From positions 29,249 to 52,668 of the forward strand of contig DGPL01000008.1 of assembly GCA_002390425.1 (NCBI GenBank): 23,420 nt of DNA, given 5' to 3'. This document shows, piece by piece, positions 7,833 to 15,564 of the stretch. The DNA is from Kordiimonadaceae bacterium UBA4441. Lineage in GTDB: Bacteria; Pseudomonadota; Alphaproteobacteria; Sphingomonadales; Emcibacteraceae. Made by a program: the position numbers and the translations under genes. The notes below the pieces were generated by a model. It did no database searches and was not told the DNA's origin. It saw only the letters and a list, made by a program, of their open reading frames with translations. The stretch's first letter is position 1. Each line of letters opens with the position of its first letter.

Positions 7833-9020
7833 ATGTTTCCATTATCAATATTTCTAAAAAAACTCATTAAATACGGTACATTAAATATCATTGATGAGAA
7901 AGGAAAGAAACATTGTTTTTCTGGTTCTCCAGAACCGGAAATCACAATACGTTTTCACGATAAATCACTTTTATGGAAAATTTTCTTAAAACCGGACCTT
8001 AAAGCCGGAGAAGCATACATGGAAGGCAGTTTAACGATTGAGCCGCCATCTACTATTTATGATTTTCTTAGCCTCATTACAAAGAATATGGAATGGCGTC
8101 CTGATAATCCATTTCATTTGATGGACGGCGACCCTTATAGCCGATTAAAAGGATGGTTTAATCAAATTAATTGGCCGGGAAAATCAAAACAAAATGTGTC
8201 ACATCACTATGATTTATCATACGATTTATATGACTTATTTCTAGATGATACACGCCAATATTCTTGTGCTTACTTTCATGATGAAAATGATACTCTTGAA
8301 CAAGCCCAACTTAATAAAATGAATTTGATTGCTAAGAAATTATTACTTAAGCCTGAACATGATGTATTAGACATTGGCTGCGGTTGGGGTGGTCTAGGAA
8401 TGCATTTGAATTCGGCCTCAAACGCTAACGTAACCGGTGTGACCTTGAGCGAAGAACAATTAAAAGTAGCGCAGAAAAGATCTATGAATAATAAAAAAGT
8501 AGATTTTAAATTACAAGACTATCGTACCATTACCCAAAAATATGACCGCATTGTTTCAGTTGGTATGTTTGAACATGTAGGGCGTAAGCAATATCAAAGT
8601 TATTTTGATAAAGTATATGAATGTCTTAATGATGATGGGGTAGCTTTAATACATACAATTGGCCGCGCTGATGGCCCAGGTGAAACCGACCCTTGGACGA
8701 AAAAATATATTTTCCCTGGTGGTTATGCACCGGCCTTATCAGAAATAGCCCCTGCCATTGAGAAGAGTGGGCTTTACATTACTGATATGGAAGTCCTTAG
8801 ACTACACTATGCGAATACGTTAAAGGAGTGGCGAATTAGAGTTGAAAGTAATAAAGAAAATATTATAGAAATGTACGATGATAATTTCCTTCGAATGTGG
8901 GAATTTTATTTAGCCAGTGCAGAATGCGCCTTTAGAAACCTAGGACATGTTTTTTTTCATTTTCAACTTTCAAAATGGCAGGATAATGTTCCTCTGACTA
9001 GGGAGTATTTATTGGATTAA
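7833..9020 (+). CDS. cfa: cyclopropane-fatty-acyl-phospholipid synthase family methyltransferase
   Basis: This SAM-dependent enzyme adds a methylene bridge across the double bond of unsaturated acyl chains in membrane phospholipids. The 395-residue product has an N-terminal lipid-binding region, then SHHYDLSYDLYDLFLD and YSCAYF, whose C145 matches the E. coli active-site Cys139. The SAM loop VLDIGCGWGG spans 178-187. VGMFEHVG with E247 matches the bicarbonate-binding Glu239. FPGGYAPALSE and SAECAFR (C365) are the C-terminal hallmarks. A GAGGGGG ribosome site precedes the ATG. It is the only plus-strand gene between rarA and crcB and overlaps the 3' end of rarA by four bases, tail to tail. Other Cfa-like enzymes methylate fatty acids differently (10-methyl or furan acids), so the exact product is not fixed by sequence. 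Confidence 0.9.
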   Translation: MFPLSIFLKKLIKYGTLNIIDEKGKKHCFSGSPEPEITIRFHDKSLLWKIFLKPDLKAGEAYMEGSLTIEPPSTIYDFLSLITKNMEWRPDNPFHLMDGDPYSRLKGWFNQINWPGKSKQNVSHHYDLSYDLYDLFLDDTRQYSCAYFHDENDTLEQAQLNKMNLIAKKLLLKPEHDVLDIGCGWGGLGMHLNSASNANVTGVTLSEEQLKVAQKRSMNNKKVDFKLQDYRTITQKYDRIVSVGMFEHVGRKQYQSYFDKVYECLNDDGVALIHTIGRADGPGETDPWTKKYIFPGGYAPALSEIAPAIEKSGLYITDMEVLRLHYANTLKEWRIRVESNKENIIEMYDDNFLRMWEFYLASAECAFRNLGHVFFHFQLSKWQDNVPLTREYLLD

Positions 9021-10318
9021 TTTTTCTCTTCGCGTAATTTTGCCCAATATTCCAGTCGTTTGGATATATCTCTTTCAAAACCACGTTCTACAGGTTTATA
9101 AAAGTTCTGACGGTTCATTTCGTCCGGAAAATAGTTTTGACCCGAAAATCCATCTTTGGCATCGTGATCATATTGATATCCTTTTCCATACCCCATTTCT
9201 TTCATCATTTTAGTGGGCGCATTTAAAATATGCATTGGTGGATTTAATGATCCCGTCTCTTTTGCACTTCTTAAAGATTTCTTATGCGCCATATAGGCAG
9301 CATTTGATTTTGGAGCTGTTCCTAAGTAAATAACAAGTTGCGCAATTGCTAAGTCACCTTCAGGGGAGCCAAGAAATTCATAAACTTCCTTCGCTGCATT
9401 AGCCTGGATTACCGCCTGTGGATCTGCTAGGCCAATATCCTCTATCGCAAACCGCACGAGACGCCTCAGAATATATAAGGGATCTTCACCACCTGCTAGC
9501 ATTCGGCCCGCCCAATAAAGTGCAGCGTCCGTATCTGATCCTCTTAATGATTTATGTAAGGCAGAAATAAGATTATAATGCCCTTCCCTATCCTTATCAT
9601 ATACTGGGGCACGCTTTTGCAATACTTGCAATAACGCATTCGGGTCCAGTTTATCGTCAAACTTAAGCCCAAGAAGTATTTCCGCTAAGTTCAATAGATA
9701 GCGCCCATCACCATCGGCCATATTATAAAGCATTAACCGCGCCTCTTCGGTTAGCGGTAGGTTTTTATCTTCTAATACTTCCGCACGTGAAAGAAGTTCT
9801 TCCATTGATGCTGTATCTAGGCGATTTAAAGTCAACACCTGCATTCTGGAAAGCAACGCAGCATTTAATTCAAAGGATGGATTTTCGGTAGTCGCGCCGA
9901 CTAATACTATCGTCCCATCTTCTACATACGGAAGAAATCCATCTTGCTGTGAACGATTAAAGCGATGAATTTCATCCACAAATAATAGCGTCCCCTTACC
10001 GGTTCTTCTTCTCTCCTTTGCCGCTTCAAAGCACTTCCTAAGGTCTGCGACACCAGAAAAAACGGCTGAAATTTGCTCGAAATAAAGATCAATATCTTCA
10101 GCAAGTAAGCGTGCCGTTGTGGTTTTTCCTGTCCCAGGCGGCCCCCATAGAATAAGAGAGGATAAGTGACCCGCGGCAAGCATACGTCCCAATGTTCCTT
10201 CAGGATCGGTTAAATGCCCTTGCCCAACCACCTCAGAAATCACTTTAGGGCGAAGTCGATCAGCGAGCGGACGGGGTGCCGCCTCTTCTAATCCCGCACT
10301 TTTAAAAAGATCACCCAT
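9017..10318 (-). CDS. rarA: replication-associated recombination protein RarA (MgsA) AAA+ ATPase
   Basis: RarA is a clamp-loader-like AAA+ ATPase (Mgs1/WRNIP1 family) that acts at stalled replication forks and interacts with SSB. The 433-residue product shows PLADRLRPKVISEVVGQ at 17-33, Walker A GPPGTGKT at 59-66, Walker B LLFVDEIHRFN, sensor 1 GATTENPSFE and the LLSRMQVL region. A C-terminal tetramerisation and DNA-binding part includes SDTDAALYWAGRMLAGGEDP and GYQYDHD. AAAGGGC precedes the ATG, and the gene starts 12 bases after the degQ stop, so the two are probably co-transcribed. The 3' end overlaps that of convergent cfa by four bases, and no terminator is visible there. Confidence 0.95.
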   Translation of the reverse strand: MGDLFKSAGLEEAAPRPLADRLRPKVISEVVGQGHLTDPEGTLGRMLAAGHLSSLILWGPPGTGKTTTARLLAEDIDLYFEQISAVFSGVADLRKCFEAAKERRRTGKGTLLFVDEIHRFNRSQQDGFLPYVEDGTIVLVGATTENPSFELNAALLSRMQVLTLNRLDTASMEELLSRAEVLEDKNLPLTEEARLMLYNMADGDGRYLLNLAEILLGLKFDDKLDPNALLQVLQKRAPVYDKDREGHYNLISALHKSLRGSDTDAALYWAGRMLAGGEDPLYILRRLVRFAIEDIGLADPQAVIQANAAKEVYEFLGSPEGDLAIAQLVIYLGTAPKSNAAYMAHKKSLRSAKETGSLNPPMHILNAPTKMMKEMGYGKGYQYDHDAKDGFSGQNYFPDEMNRQNFYKPVERGFERDISKRLEYWAKLREEKN

Positions 10319-10330
10319 TATTGCCCTTTA

Positions 10331-11794
10331 TTATCTGCATGAATAGCTTCCCCGCCCACGTGCTTGACACTCAATTAATCTGCCTGCACGACGAACAGCA
10401 AATGACACATCATTTCCTGTATCATCAAGAATATCTTCAAGTTGATCTACGGTACGAATATCTTCGCCATCCACACTGTCAAAAATATCACCGGGGCGTA
10501 ATACATTCAATCGGCGTACAGGACTGGATCTTGCAATCTCTAAAATAATCACACCTTTTTCAAATAAATTTACACCGAGTTCACTTGAATAGGCAGGAGA
10601 AAGGTTTGCCACTTCAATATTTTCAAAAATATGAGCACCTTCTAACTGGGTAATATCGCGGGGTGGATCTTCAGGTGCTTTTTCAAGTTCTATGATCAAA
10701 ATACGACAATCATCGCCTTTTTGAACATCAAGAATGGTTTCACCGCCGACATTTCCAAGGCCAATAAAATACCTTAATCCTTGGGTATCAAATATTTCTT
10801 CCCCATCAATTGAAAGTATAACATCCCCCGGCTCCAATCCGCCACGATCAGCCGGACTATCCGGATAAACATTGTCAACGAGCACACCACCCGGACGATC
10901 AAAACCAAGACTTTCTGCAATATCAGATGAAACGGCCTGTCCTGTCGCACCAAACCACGGGCGGATAATCTCCCCATCATTTAAAGCGGCATTAAGCACA
11001 AAATCGACCATTTTGACTGGTATCGCAAAGCCGATGCCGTTAGAGCCACCAGAACGCGAATAAATGGACGTATTGATACCAACAAGTTTTCCATCCATTC
11101 CCACGAGTGCGCCACCACTGTTACCGGGATTTACGGCCGCATCCGTTTGGATAAAGAATTGATAATCATCGTCCCCAACTTGCGTTCGAGCGAGCGCGGA
11201 AACAATTCCGCTTGTAACAGACTGACCAACACCAAATGGGTTTCCGATCGCAAGCACTAAATCGCCTACCTCAATCTCATCGGAATCACTAAATTCCAAT
11301 GTCGTAAGAGGCACACCCGTTGGTTCAATCCTTAAAACTGCAAGATCAGTACTCTCATCCATCAAAACTACATCCGCTTCAAATTCACGTCTATCTGATA
11401 AAGCAACAGTAATCTCATCTGCACCGTCAATGACGTGATGGTTTGTGATTACGATACCTTCTTCGCGAACGATAACGCCAGAGCCTAATGATCTCTCTAT
11501 TCTTTCCCGAGGCGCTGAAGAACCACCAAAAAAGCGACTAAAAAACGGATCATTTAAAAAAGGTGAAGTCCGCGTACGCACAACTCGCTTTGTATATATA
11601 TTGACAACTGCCGGTGCGGCCTCACGCACCACAGGAGCATAAGAAAGCTTTACTTCCGCCTCTGAATTGGGAACCCTTCTATTATCAGGCGCATTTTGTG
11701 CAACTGACGATGTTTGCATTGTCCCATTTATGAGAAATAACATCAGAGCAAATAGTGATAAAAGACCTAAACCTAATTTAATAAAAACTTTCAT
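10331..11794 (-). CDS. degQ: Do-family periplasmic serine protease (DegP/DegQ type)
   Basis: This is a periplasmic HtrA protease/chaperone for misfolded envelope proteins. The 487-residue product begins with a signal segment (KVFIKLG, a hydrophobic stretch to about 26, cleavage near SVAQN). The trypsin-like domain carries H120 in TNHHVI, D150 in STDLAVLRI and S226 in GNSGGALV. Two PDZ domains follow, at about 280-375 and 390-475. I prefer the ATG at 11794 to the TTG six bases upstream. Two cysteines lie near the C terminus (C476 and C486) and one in PDZ1 (C363), unusual for a secreted HtrA protein. It follows the fba terminator and precedes rarA. A degQ promoter should lie in the short AT-rich gap 11795-11869, but no clear consensus or heat-shock promoter is visible. 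Confidence 0.93.
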   Translation of the reverse strand: MKVFIKLGLGLLSLFALMLFLINGTMQTSSVAQNAPDNRRVPNSEAEVKLSYAPVVREAAPAVVNIYTKRVVRTRTSPFLNDPFFSRFFGGSSAPRERIERSLGSGVIVREEGIVITNHHVIDGADEITVALSDRREFEADVVLMDESTDLAVLRIEPTGVPLTTLEFSDSDEIEVGDLVLAIGNPFGVGQSVTSGIVSALARTQVGDDDYQFFIQTDAAVNPGNSGGALVGMDGKLVGINTSIYSRSGGSNGIGFAIPVKMVDFVLNAALNDGEIIRPWFGATGQAVSSDIAESLGFDRPGGVLVDNVYPDSPADRGGLEPGDVILSIDGEEIFDTQGLRYFIGLGNVGGETILDVQKGDDCRILIIELEKAPEDPPRDITQLEGAHIFENIEVANLSPAYSSELGVNLFEKGVIILEIARSSPVRRLNVLRPGDIFDSVDGEDIRTVDQLEDILDDTGNDVSFAVRRAGRLIECQARGRGSYSCR

Positions 11795-11869
11795 GATCAA
11801 TCCAATTCATAATTACTTCATTTAAAAATATGCGCTTTAAATGGCAAAATTGTGAAGCATATAAAAACC

Positions 11870-11898
11870 AAAAAAGGCAGCCCAATTGAGCCGCCTTT
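11870..11898 (-). terminator. rho-independent terminator after fba
   Basis: Read on the minus strand, AAAGGCGGCTC and GGGCTGCCTTT form an 11-bp stem (two G-U pairs) around an AATT loop. The T-run, six T including the stem end, continues as GG then more T. It lies 19 bases after the aldolase stop codon. The stem is much poorer on the plus strand, so it points leftwards. Confidence 0.85.
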
Positions 11899-11917
11899 TA
11901 AATCTAGTTATTAATTA

Positions 11918-12985
11918 TTATTTTGCAAGTGATCGACCAGCAGAACCAAGATCTTCAAATGCTTCATCCAAACGATTTACGAAGGATAGTTCACCTTGAC
12001 GAAGCCATTTACGTGGATCATAAAATTTCTTAAGTGGCGCGCCTGTTTCAGGATCAATTTGATGTTTAAAAGCATTCATATGCTCTTCAACATATTTACC
12101 AACACCTTCTGAAAAAGCAAATTGAGTATCCGTATCAATATTCATCTTAAAGACACCATATGAGATCGCTGCAGCAATCTTATCTTTTTCTGAACCAGAA
12201 CCACCATGGAAAACAAGATTAAGCGGTTTATCAATAGTGCCATGTGTCTTGCTTACAAGTTCTTGACTATTTTTAAGAATTTCAGGGCGAAGCTGTACAT
12301 TACCAGGCTTATAAACGCCATGCACATTACCAAATGACGCCGCTACTGAGAAATGCCCAATCGGCGTCAGCAGATCATATGCTTTTAAAACGTCTTCGGG
12401 TTGAGTATAAAGATGTGAGCTATCGGCCCCTTCTTCGATATCATGTCCGACTCCGTCTTCTTCACCGCCAGTTATGCCGAGCTCTATTTCTAAACTCATA
12501 TCTAGTTTGGCCATACGTTCAAGCATACGTGCACATTCATTAAGATTGTCATCTATATCTTCTTCAGAGAGGTCAAGCATATGTGACGAATAAAGCGCTT
12601 TACCATTTTTCTTATAATATTCTTCTGAATGATCTACGAGCGCATCAATCCATGGAACCAGTTTACGGTTTGCATGATCCGTATGTAATACGGCACATAT
12701 ACCATAATGTTCTGCTAGCAAATGTACATGTTGCGCTGCAGAAACAGCGCCTATTACTTTTGCTTGAAATGCATCTTCCATAGCTGCGCCCGCAAAAAAT
12801 TGTGTTCCACCATTTGAGAACTGAATTATAACATCGCTGTTATTTTTTGCTGCCGCTTCCATAACGGCGTTAACGCTGTTTGTTCCAACGCAATTTACGC
12901 CCGCTAACGCATAGCCGCCTTCTTTACATGCGTTTACAAGTTCAACATAATCTTCACCACAGACCACACCGGGTTTAAGAGCCAT
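11918..12985 (-). CDS. fba: class II fructose-bisphosphate aldolase (class IIA, FbaA/Fba1-like)
   Basis: This zinc enzyme of glycolysis and gluconeogenesis interconverts fructose 1,6-bisphosphate with dihydroxyacetone phosphate and glyceraldehyde 3-phosphate. The 355-residue product matches the E. coli/yeast class IIA subtype. LHTDHANRKLVPW gives catalytic D103 and zinc ligand H104. SSHMLDLSEE is followed by LEIELGITGGEEDGVG, the acidic metal-site motif. The remaining zinc ligands are H222 (FGNVHG) and H260 (VFHGGSGS), and NIDTDTQFAF is the phosphate-site strand. AGAAGG precedes the ATG. The gene is transcribed alone, with its own promoter and a terminator on each side, between rplQ and degQ. 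Many alphaproteobacteria use class I or class IIB aldolases instead, so the subtype is mildly notable. Confidence 0.95.
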   Translation of the reverse strand: MALKPGVVCGEDYVELVNACKEGGYALAGVNCVGTNSVNAVMEAAAKNNSDVIIQFSNGGTQFFAGAAMEDAFQAKVIGAVSAAQHVHLLAEHYGICAVLHTDHANRKLVPWIDALVDHSEEYYKKNGKALYSSHMLDLSEEDIDDNLNECARMLERMAKLDMSLEIELGITGGEEDGVGHDIEEGADSSHLYTQPEDVLKAYDLLTPIGHFSVAASFGNVHGVYKPGNVQLRPEILKNSQELVSKTHGTIDKPLNLVFHGGSGSEKDKIAAAISYGVFKMNIDTDTQFAFSEGVGKYVEEHMNAFKHQIDPETGAPLKKFYDPRKWLRQGELSFVNRLDEAFEDLGSAGRSLAK

Positions 12986-13021
12986 TTTGTTTTTCCTTCT
13001 GAATGTATTTAAATATACTTA

Positions 13022-13050
13022 TTTATAGAATTATATATTAAGAGTCGCAA
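13022..13050 (-). promoter_or_regulatory. predicted sigma-70 promoter for fba
   Basis: On the minus strand TTGCGA (13045-13050) and TATAAA (13022-13027) are separated by 17 bases. They lie just downstream of the rplQ terminator and about 36 bases upstream of the fba ATG. A short inverted repeat GTCGC/GCGAC (13044-13061) overlaps the -35. It is too short to call an operator. Confidence 0.6.
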
Positions 13051-13084
13051 CATCTGGCGACATTTTAAAATAAAAAATTCATAT

Positions 13085-13114
13085 AAAAAAAGCAGCCTAA
13101 TCAGGCTGCTTTTT
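13085..13114 (-). terminator. rho-independent terminator closing the ribosomal supercluster
   Basis: This is a perfect 12-bp stem (AAAAAGCAGCCT with AGGCTGCTTTTT) around AATC, flanked by A/T runs, 22 bases after the rplQ stop. On the minus strand it ends in TTTTTTT. It could work in both directions, but only minus-strand transcription needs it here. Confidence 0.92.
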
Positions 13115-13136
13115 AAATTCTTTAATCATAACAAAG

Positions 13137-13568
13137 TTATGCTACGGCTTCTTCTTCGATGTCGTCATCAAATACTGGGCCGCTATCTTGACCTTTTGCA
13201 TCTTCATCACGGTCAACAAGTTCTATCACTGCAACCGGTGCGGCATCACCATGACGGAAGCCTGCTTTAAGAACACGTGTATAACCGCCATTGCGTTCTT
13301 TGTAACGCTCTGCAAGGACATCAAATAATTTCTGCACTATTTCTTTATCAGACGCAGGCAATTTTGAAATTGCTTGACGACGTGAATGAAGAGAACCGCG
13401 TTTACCAAGCGTGATAAGACGCTCAACAATTGGACGAAGTTCTTTTGCCTTAGGCAAAGTTGTTATAATTTGCTCATGCTTTAGAAGCGCTGAAGCCATG
13501 TTTGCAAACATCGCCTTACGATGACTGCTAGTTCTGTTAAGCTTACGCCCAGCTTTACGATGGCGCAT
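13137..13568 (-). CDS. rplQ: 50S ribosomal protein L17
   Basis: L17 is a large-subunit protein near the peptide exit tunnel. The 143-residue product starts MRHRKAGRKLNRTSSHRKAMFANMASALL, followed by the KELRPIVERLITLGK core and GGYTRVLKAGFRHGDAAPVAVIEL. An acidic C-terminal tail (DRDEDAKGQD to DDDIEEEAVA) extends beyond the E. coli length of 127, as is common in alphaproteobacteria. AAGGAG and AAAGGA lie before the ATG. It is the last gene of the alpha operon, followed by a strong terminator. Confidence 0.97.
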   Translation of the reverse strand: MRHRKAGRKLNRTSSHRKAMFANMASALLKHEQIITTLPKAKELRPIVERLITLGKRGSLHSRRQAISKLPASDKEIVQKLFDVLAERYKERNGGYTRVLKAGFRHGDAAPVAVIELVDRDEDAKGQDSGPVFDDDIEEEAVA

Positions 13569-13586
13569 ATCCTTTACTCCTTGAGG

Positions 13587-13606
13587 GGGTATCCGTTATC
13601 GGACCC
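13587..13606 (-). other. hairpin in the rpoA-rplQ gap
   Basis: In the 49-base gap, minus-strand GGGTCCG pairs with CGG and ACCC (a two-base AT bulge between them) around an ATAA loop. It lies just before the rplQ ribosome site. No T-run follows, so it is not an intrinsic terminator. It may affect mRNA stability or rplQ initiation. Confidence 0.45.
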
Positions 13607-13617
13607 GTCCCATTTAA

Positions 13618-14640
13618 TTAAAATTCTTGTTCTAACTTTTTAACGATCTCTTCAATATTCTCTGGCGGCCATCCCGGGTTTTCCATACCAAGACGAAGCC
13701 CCATTGAGGAAAGAACTTCTTTGATTTCATTTAGTGATTTACGACCGAAGTTTGGCGTACGAAGCATTTCTGCTTCTGTCTTGCGTACAAGATCACCAAT
13801 ATAAACGATATTATCATTCTTAAGGCAGTTGGCCGAACGAACACTAAGTTCAAGTTCGTCAACGCGACGAAGAAGATTACGGTTAAACTCTGGCTCATCT
13901 GACTCTTTATCAGCCATTGCATCTTCAGGCTCATCAAAGTTAATGAATGTTTGAAGTTGATCCTGTAAAATACGTGCTGCAAATGCAATCGCATCTTCCG
14001 GTGTCACTGTACCGTTTGTTTCAATGTCCATAGTGAGCTTATCATAGTCAAGAATTTGACCTTCACGTGTGTTATCCACTTTGTAGCTAACACGTGTAAT
14101 AGGTGAAAACAGACTATCAATCGGAATAAGTCCAATTGGCGCATCATCCGCACGATTTTTAACAGCGGCTACATAGCCTTTGCCAGTGTCTACAGTAAGC
14201 TCCATACGAAGATCTGCACCATCATCAAGGTTACAGATCACAAGATCTGGATTATGAATAGTAATACCATTCACTTCTTCAATTGATGCTGCAGTTACCT
14301 CACCCGGTCCAGTTGCTTGAAGAGTAAGGCGACGTGCACCTTCAAATTCTTCTTCAACACTCACGGCGAGTTTCTTAATATTAAGAATAATGTCTGTCAC
14401 ATCTTCACGCACACCGGCGATTGAAGAAAATTCGTGAAGCACATTATCAATATGTACACTTGTTACAGCCGCCCCTTGTAAAGACGATAAAAGCACACGT
14501 CGAAGTGCATTACCTAAAGTCATTCCAAAACCACGTTCTAGTGGTTCTGCAACTACGGTTGCTTTTCTACGTCCTTCTCCCTTTTGAATAATTTCTATGG
14601 TAGTCGGCTTAATTAGCTCTTGCCAGTTATTTTGGATCAC
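13618..14640 (-). CDS. rpoA: RNA polymerase subunit alpha
   Basis: The alpha subunit dimerises to nucleate core polymerase assembly and contacts promoter UP elements and activators. At 340 residues, the N-terminal domain contains AEPLERGFGMTLGNALRRVLLSS and the C-terminal domain contains LSVRSANCLKNDNIVYIGDLV, with the DNA-contact Arg. The helix-hairpin-helix follows as TPNFGRKSLNEIKEVL. A charged linker (EPEDAMADKESDEPEF) joins the domains. The start codon is GTG (MIQNN...), with AAGGA eight bases upstream; this start matches the family. It lies between rpsK and rplQ in the alpha operon, with hairpins in both flanking gaps. Confidence 0.98.
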   Translation of the reverse strand: MIQNNWQELIKPTTIEIIQKGEGRRKATVVAEPLERGFGMTLGNALRRVLLSSLQGAAVTSVHIDNVLHEFSSIAGVREDVTDIILNIKKLAVSVEEEFEGARRLTLQATGPGEVTAASIEEVNGITIHNPDLVICNLDDGADLRMELTVDTGKGYVAAVKNRADDAPIGLIPIDSLFSPITRVSYKVDNTREGQILDYDKLTMDIETNGTVTPEDAIAFAARILQDQLQTFINFDEPEDAMADKESDEPEFNRNLLRRVDELELSVRSANCLKNDNIVYIGDLVRKTEAEMLRTPNFGRKSLNEIKEVLSSMGLRLGMENPGWPPENIEEIVKKLEQEF

Positions 14641-14681
14641 GTTTAAATCCTTATCTATATCTATCAGGCCCGAATAAATAA

Positions 14682-14710
14682 CGCTCTCTTACCTAATGGA
14701 AAGAGAGACG
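14682..14710 (-). other. strong hairpin in the rpsK-rpoA gap
   Basis: The 77-base gap between rpsK and rpoA holds an inverted repeat. CTCTCTT (14684-14690) pairs with AAGAGAG (14701-14707). An inner CC/GG pair sits around a TAAT tetraloop past one A-A mismatch, and an outer CG/CG pair lies beyond a one-base bulge. On the minus strand it starts a few bases after the rpsK stop. No long T-run follows, so it is a poor terminator. It could be a processing, stability or attenuation element that sets rpoA expression apart from ribosomal genes. Confidence 0.6.
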
Positions 14711-14717
14711 CTACAAT

Positions 14718-15104
14718 TTACACTCTACGACGTTTCGGCGCACGACACCCATTATGTGGGATAGGTGTTACGTCGCGAATCGATGTAATAGTAATTCCTA
14801 ATGCCATTAAAGCACGCAAAGCTGATTCGCGACCAGAACCTGGTCCCTTAACTTCAACTTCTAATGTTTTAATGCCATGTTCCATTGCTTTTTTACCAGC
14901 ATCTTCAGAAGCCATTTGAGCAGCGTAAGGTGTTGACTTACGAGACCCTTTAAAGCCCATTGCGCCAGCAGTTGACCAGGAAATAGTATTTCCCTGAACA
15001 TCAGCAATAGTAATAATTGTATTGTTAAATGTGCTATTCACATGTGCAATACCGTTTGTAATGTTTTTACGCTCTTTGCGCTTAACACGTTTTTCAGTAG
15101 CCAT
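14718..15104 (-). CDS. rpsK: 30S ribosomal protein S11
   Basis: S11 lies on the 30S platform, contacting the 690 loop of 16S rRNA close to the E-site mRNA. The 128-residue product has KNITNGIAHVNSTFNNTIITI, the GFKGSRKSTPYAAQ signature and the C-terminal DVTPIPHNGCRAPKRRRV. Length and start match the family, and AAGGAT lies before the ATG. It follows rpsM by 12 bases. Confidence 0.98.
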   Translation of the reverse strand: MATEKRVKRKERKNITNGIAHVNSTFNNTIITIADVQGNTISWSTAGAMGFKGSRKSTPYAAQMASEDAGKKAMEHGIKTLEVEVKGPGSGRESALRALMALGITITSIRDVTPIPHNGCRAPKRRRV

Positions 15105-15116
15105 TGTTCAGTATCC

Positions 15117-15485
15117 TTATTTCTTCTTACCGGCAATCGCAATGCGTTTACCCTTACGGGTACGTGCATTGGTGCTAGTACGTTGACCACGAACAGGTAA
15201 TCTCTTACGGTGACGAAGACCACGGTATGTACCAAGGTCAAGTAAACGTTTAAGGTTCATAGCTACCTCACGACGACGATCACCTTCTACAAGATATTCT
15301 TCATCGATTGTTTCACGGATTTTAATTACTTCCGCATCACTAAGGTCATTCACACGACGTTCCGGTGAAATACCATTTTTTTTACAAATCTCTTTCGCAG
15401 ATGTAAGCCCAATCCCATGGATGTAGGTTAATGCGATTTCCACTCTCTTTGCAGTGGGTATATTAACGCCAGAAATACGCGCCAC
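15117..15485 (-). CDS. rpsM: 30S ribosomal protein S13
   Basis: S13 is a 30S head protein that contacts 16S rRNA and forms bridges to L5 of the large subunit. The 122-residue product begins MARISGVNIPTAKRVEIALTYIHGIG and ends with the basic tail RTRKGKRIAIAGKKK after GLRHRKRLPVRGQRT. The start codon is GTG, with GGGAG a suitable distance upstream. It is the first gene after a 157-base gap that carries a promoter and structured leader, so the alpha operon can be transcribed apart from the upstream spc genes. Confidence 0.98.
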   Translation of the reverse strand: MARISGVNIPTAKRVEIALTYIHGIGLTSAKEICKKNGISPERRVNDLSDAEVIKIRETIDEEYLVEGDRRREVAMNLKRLLDLGTYRGLRHRKRLPVRGQRTSTNARTRKGKRIAIAGKKK

Positions 15486-15530
15486 GATCGTTTCTCCCGA
15501 TCTAAAAATTCAAACAAGTTCAGCAAATTC

Positions 15531-15552
15531 CGTCATACTAAAAAGCATAACG
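15531..15552 (-). promoter_or_regulatory. leader hairpin upstream of rpsM
   Basis: Minus-strand CGTTATGC pairs with GTATGACG as an 8-bp stem (two G-U pairs) around a TTTTTA loop. It falls inside the predicted rpsM mRNA leader, about 46 bases before the GTG start. In E. coli the alpha-operon leader is the target of S4 feedback. This leader is shorter and I cannot match it to that pseudoknot. Confidence 0.45.
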
Positions 15553-15564
15553 TGAAGTTGCGCG

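Noticed and set aside
13044..13061. GTCGC/GCGAC inverted repeat as an operator for fba
   Set aside because: Five base pairs with an eight-base spacer is expected by chance in a region this size. Nothing else supports a binding site.
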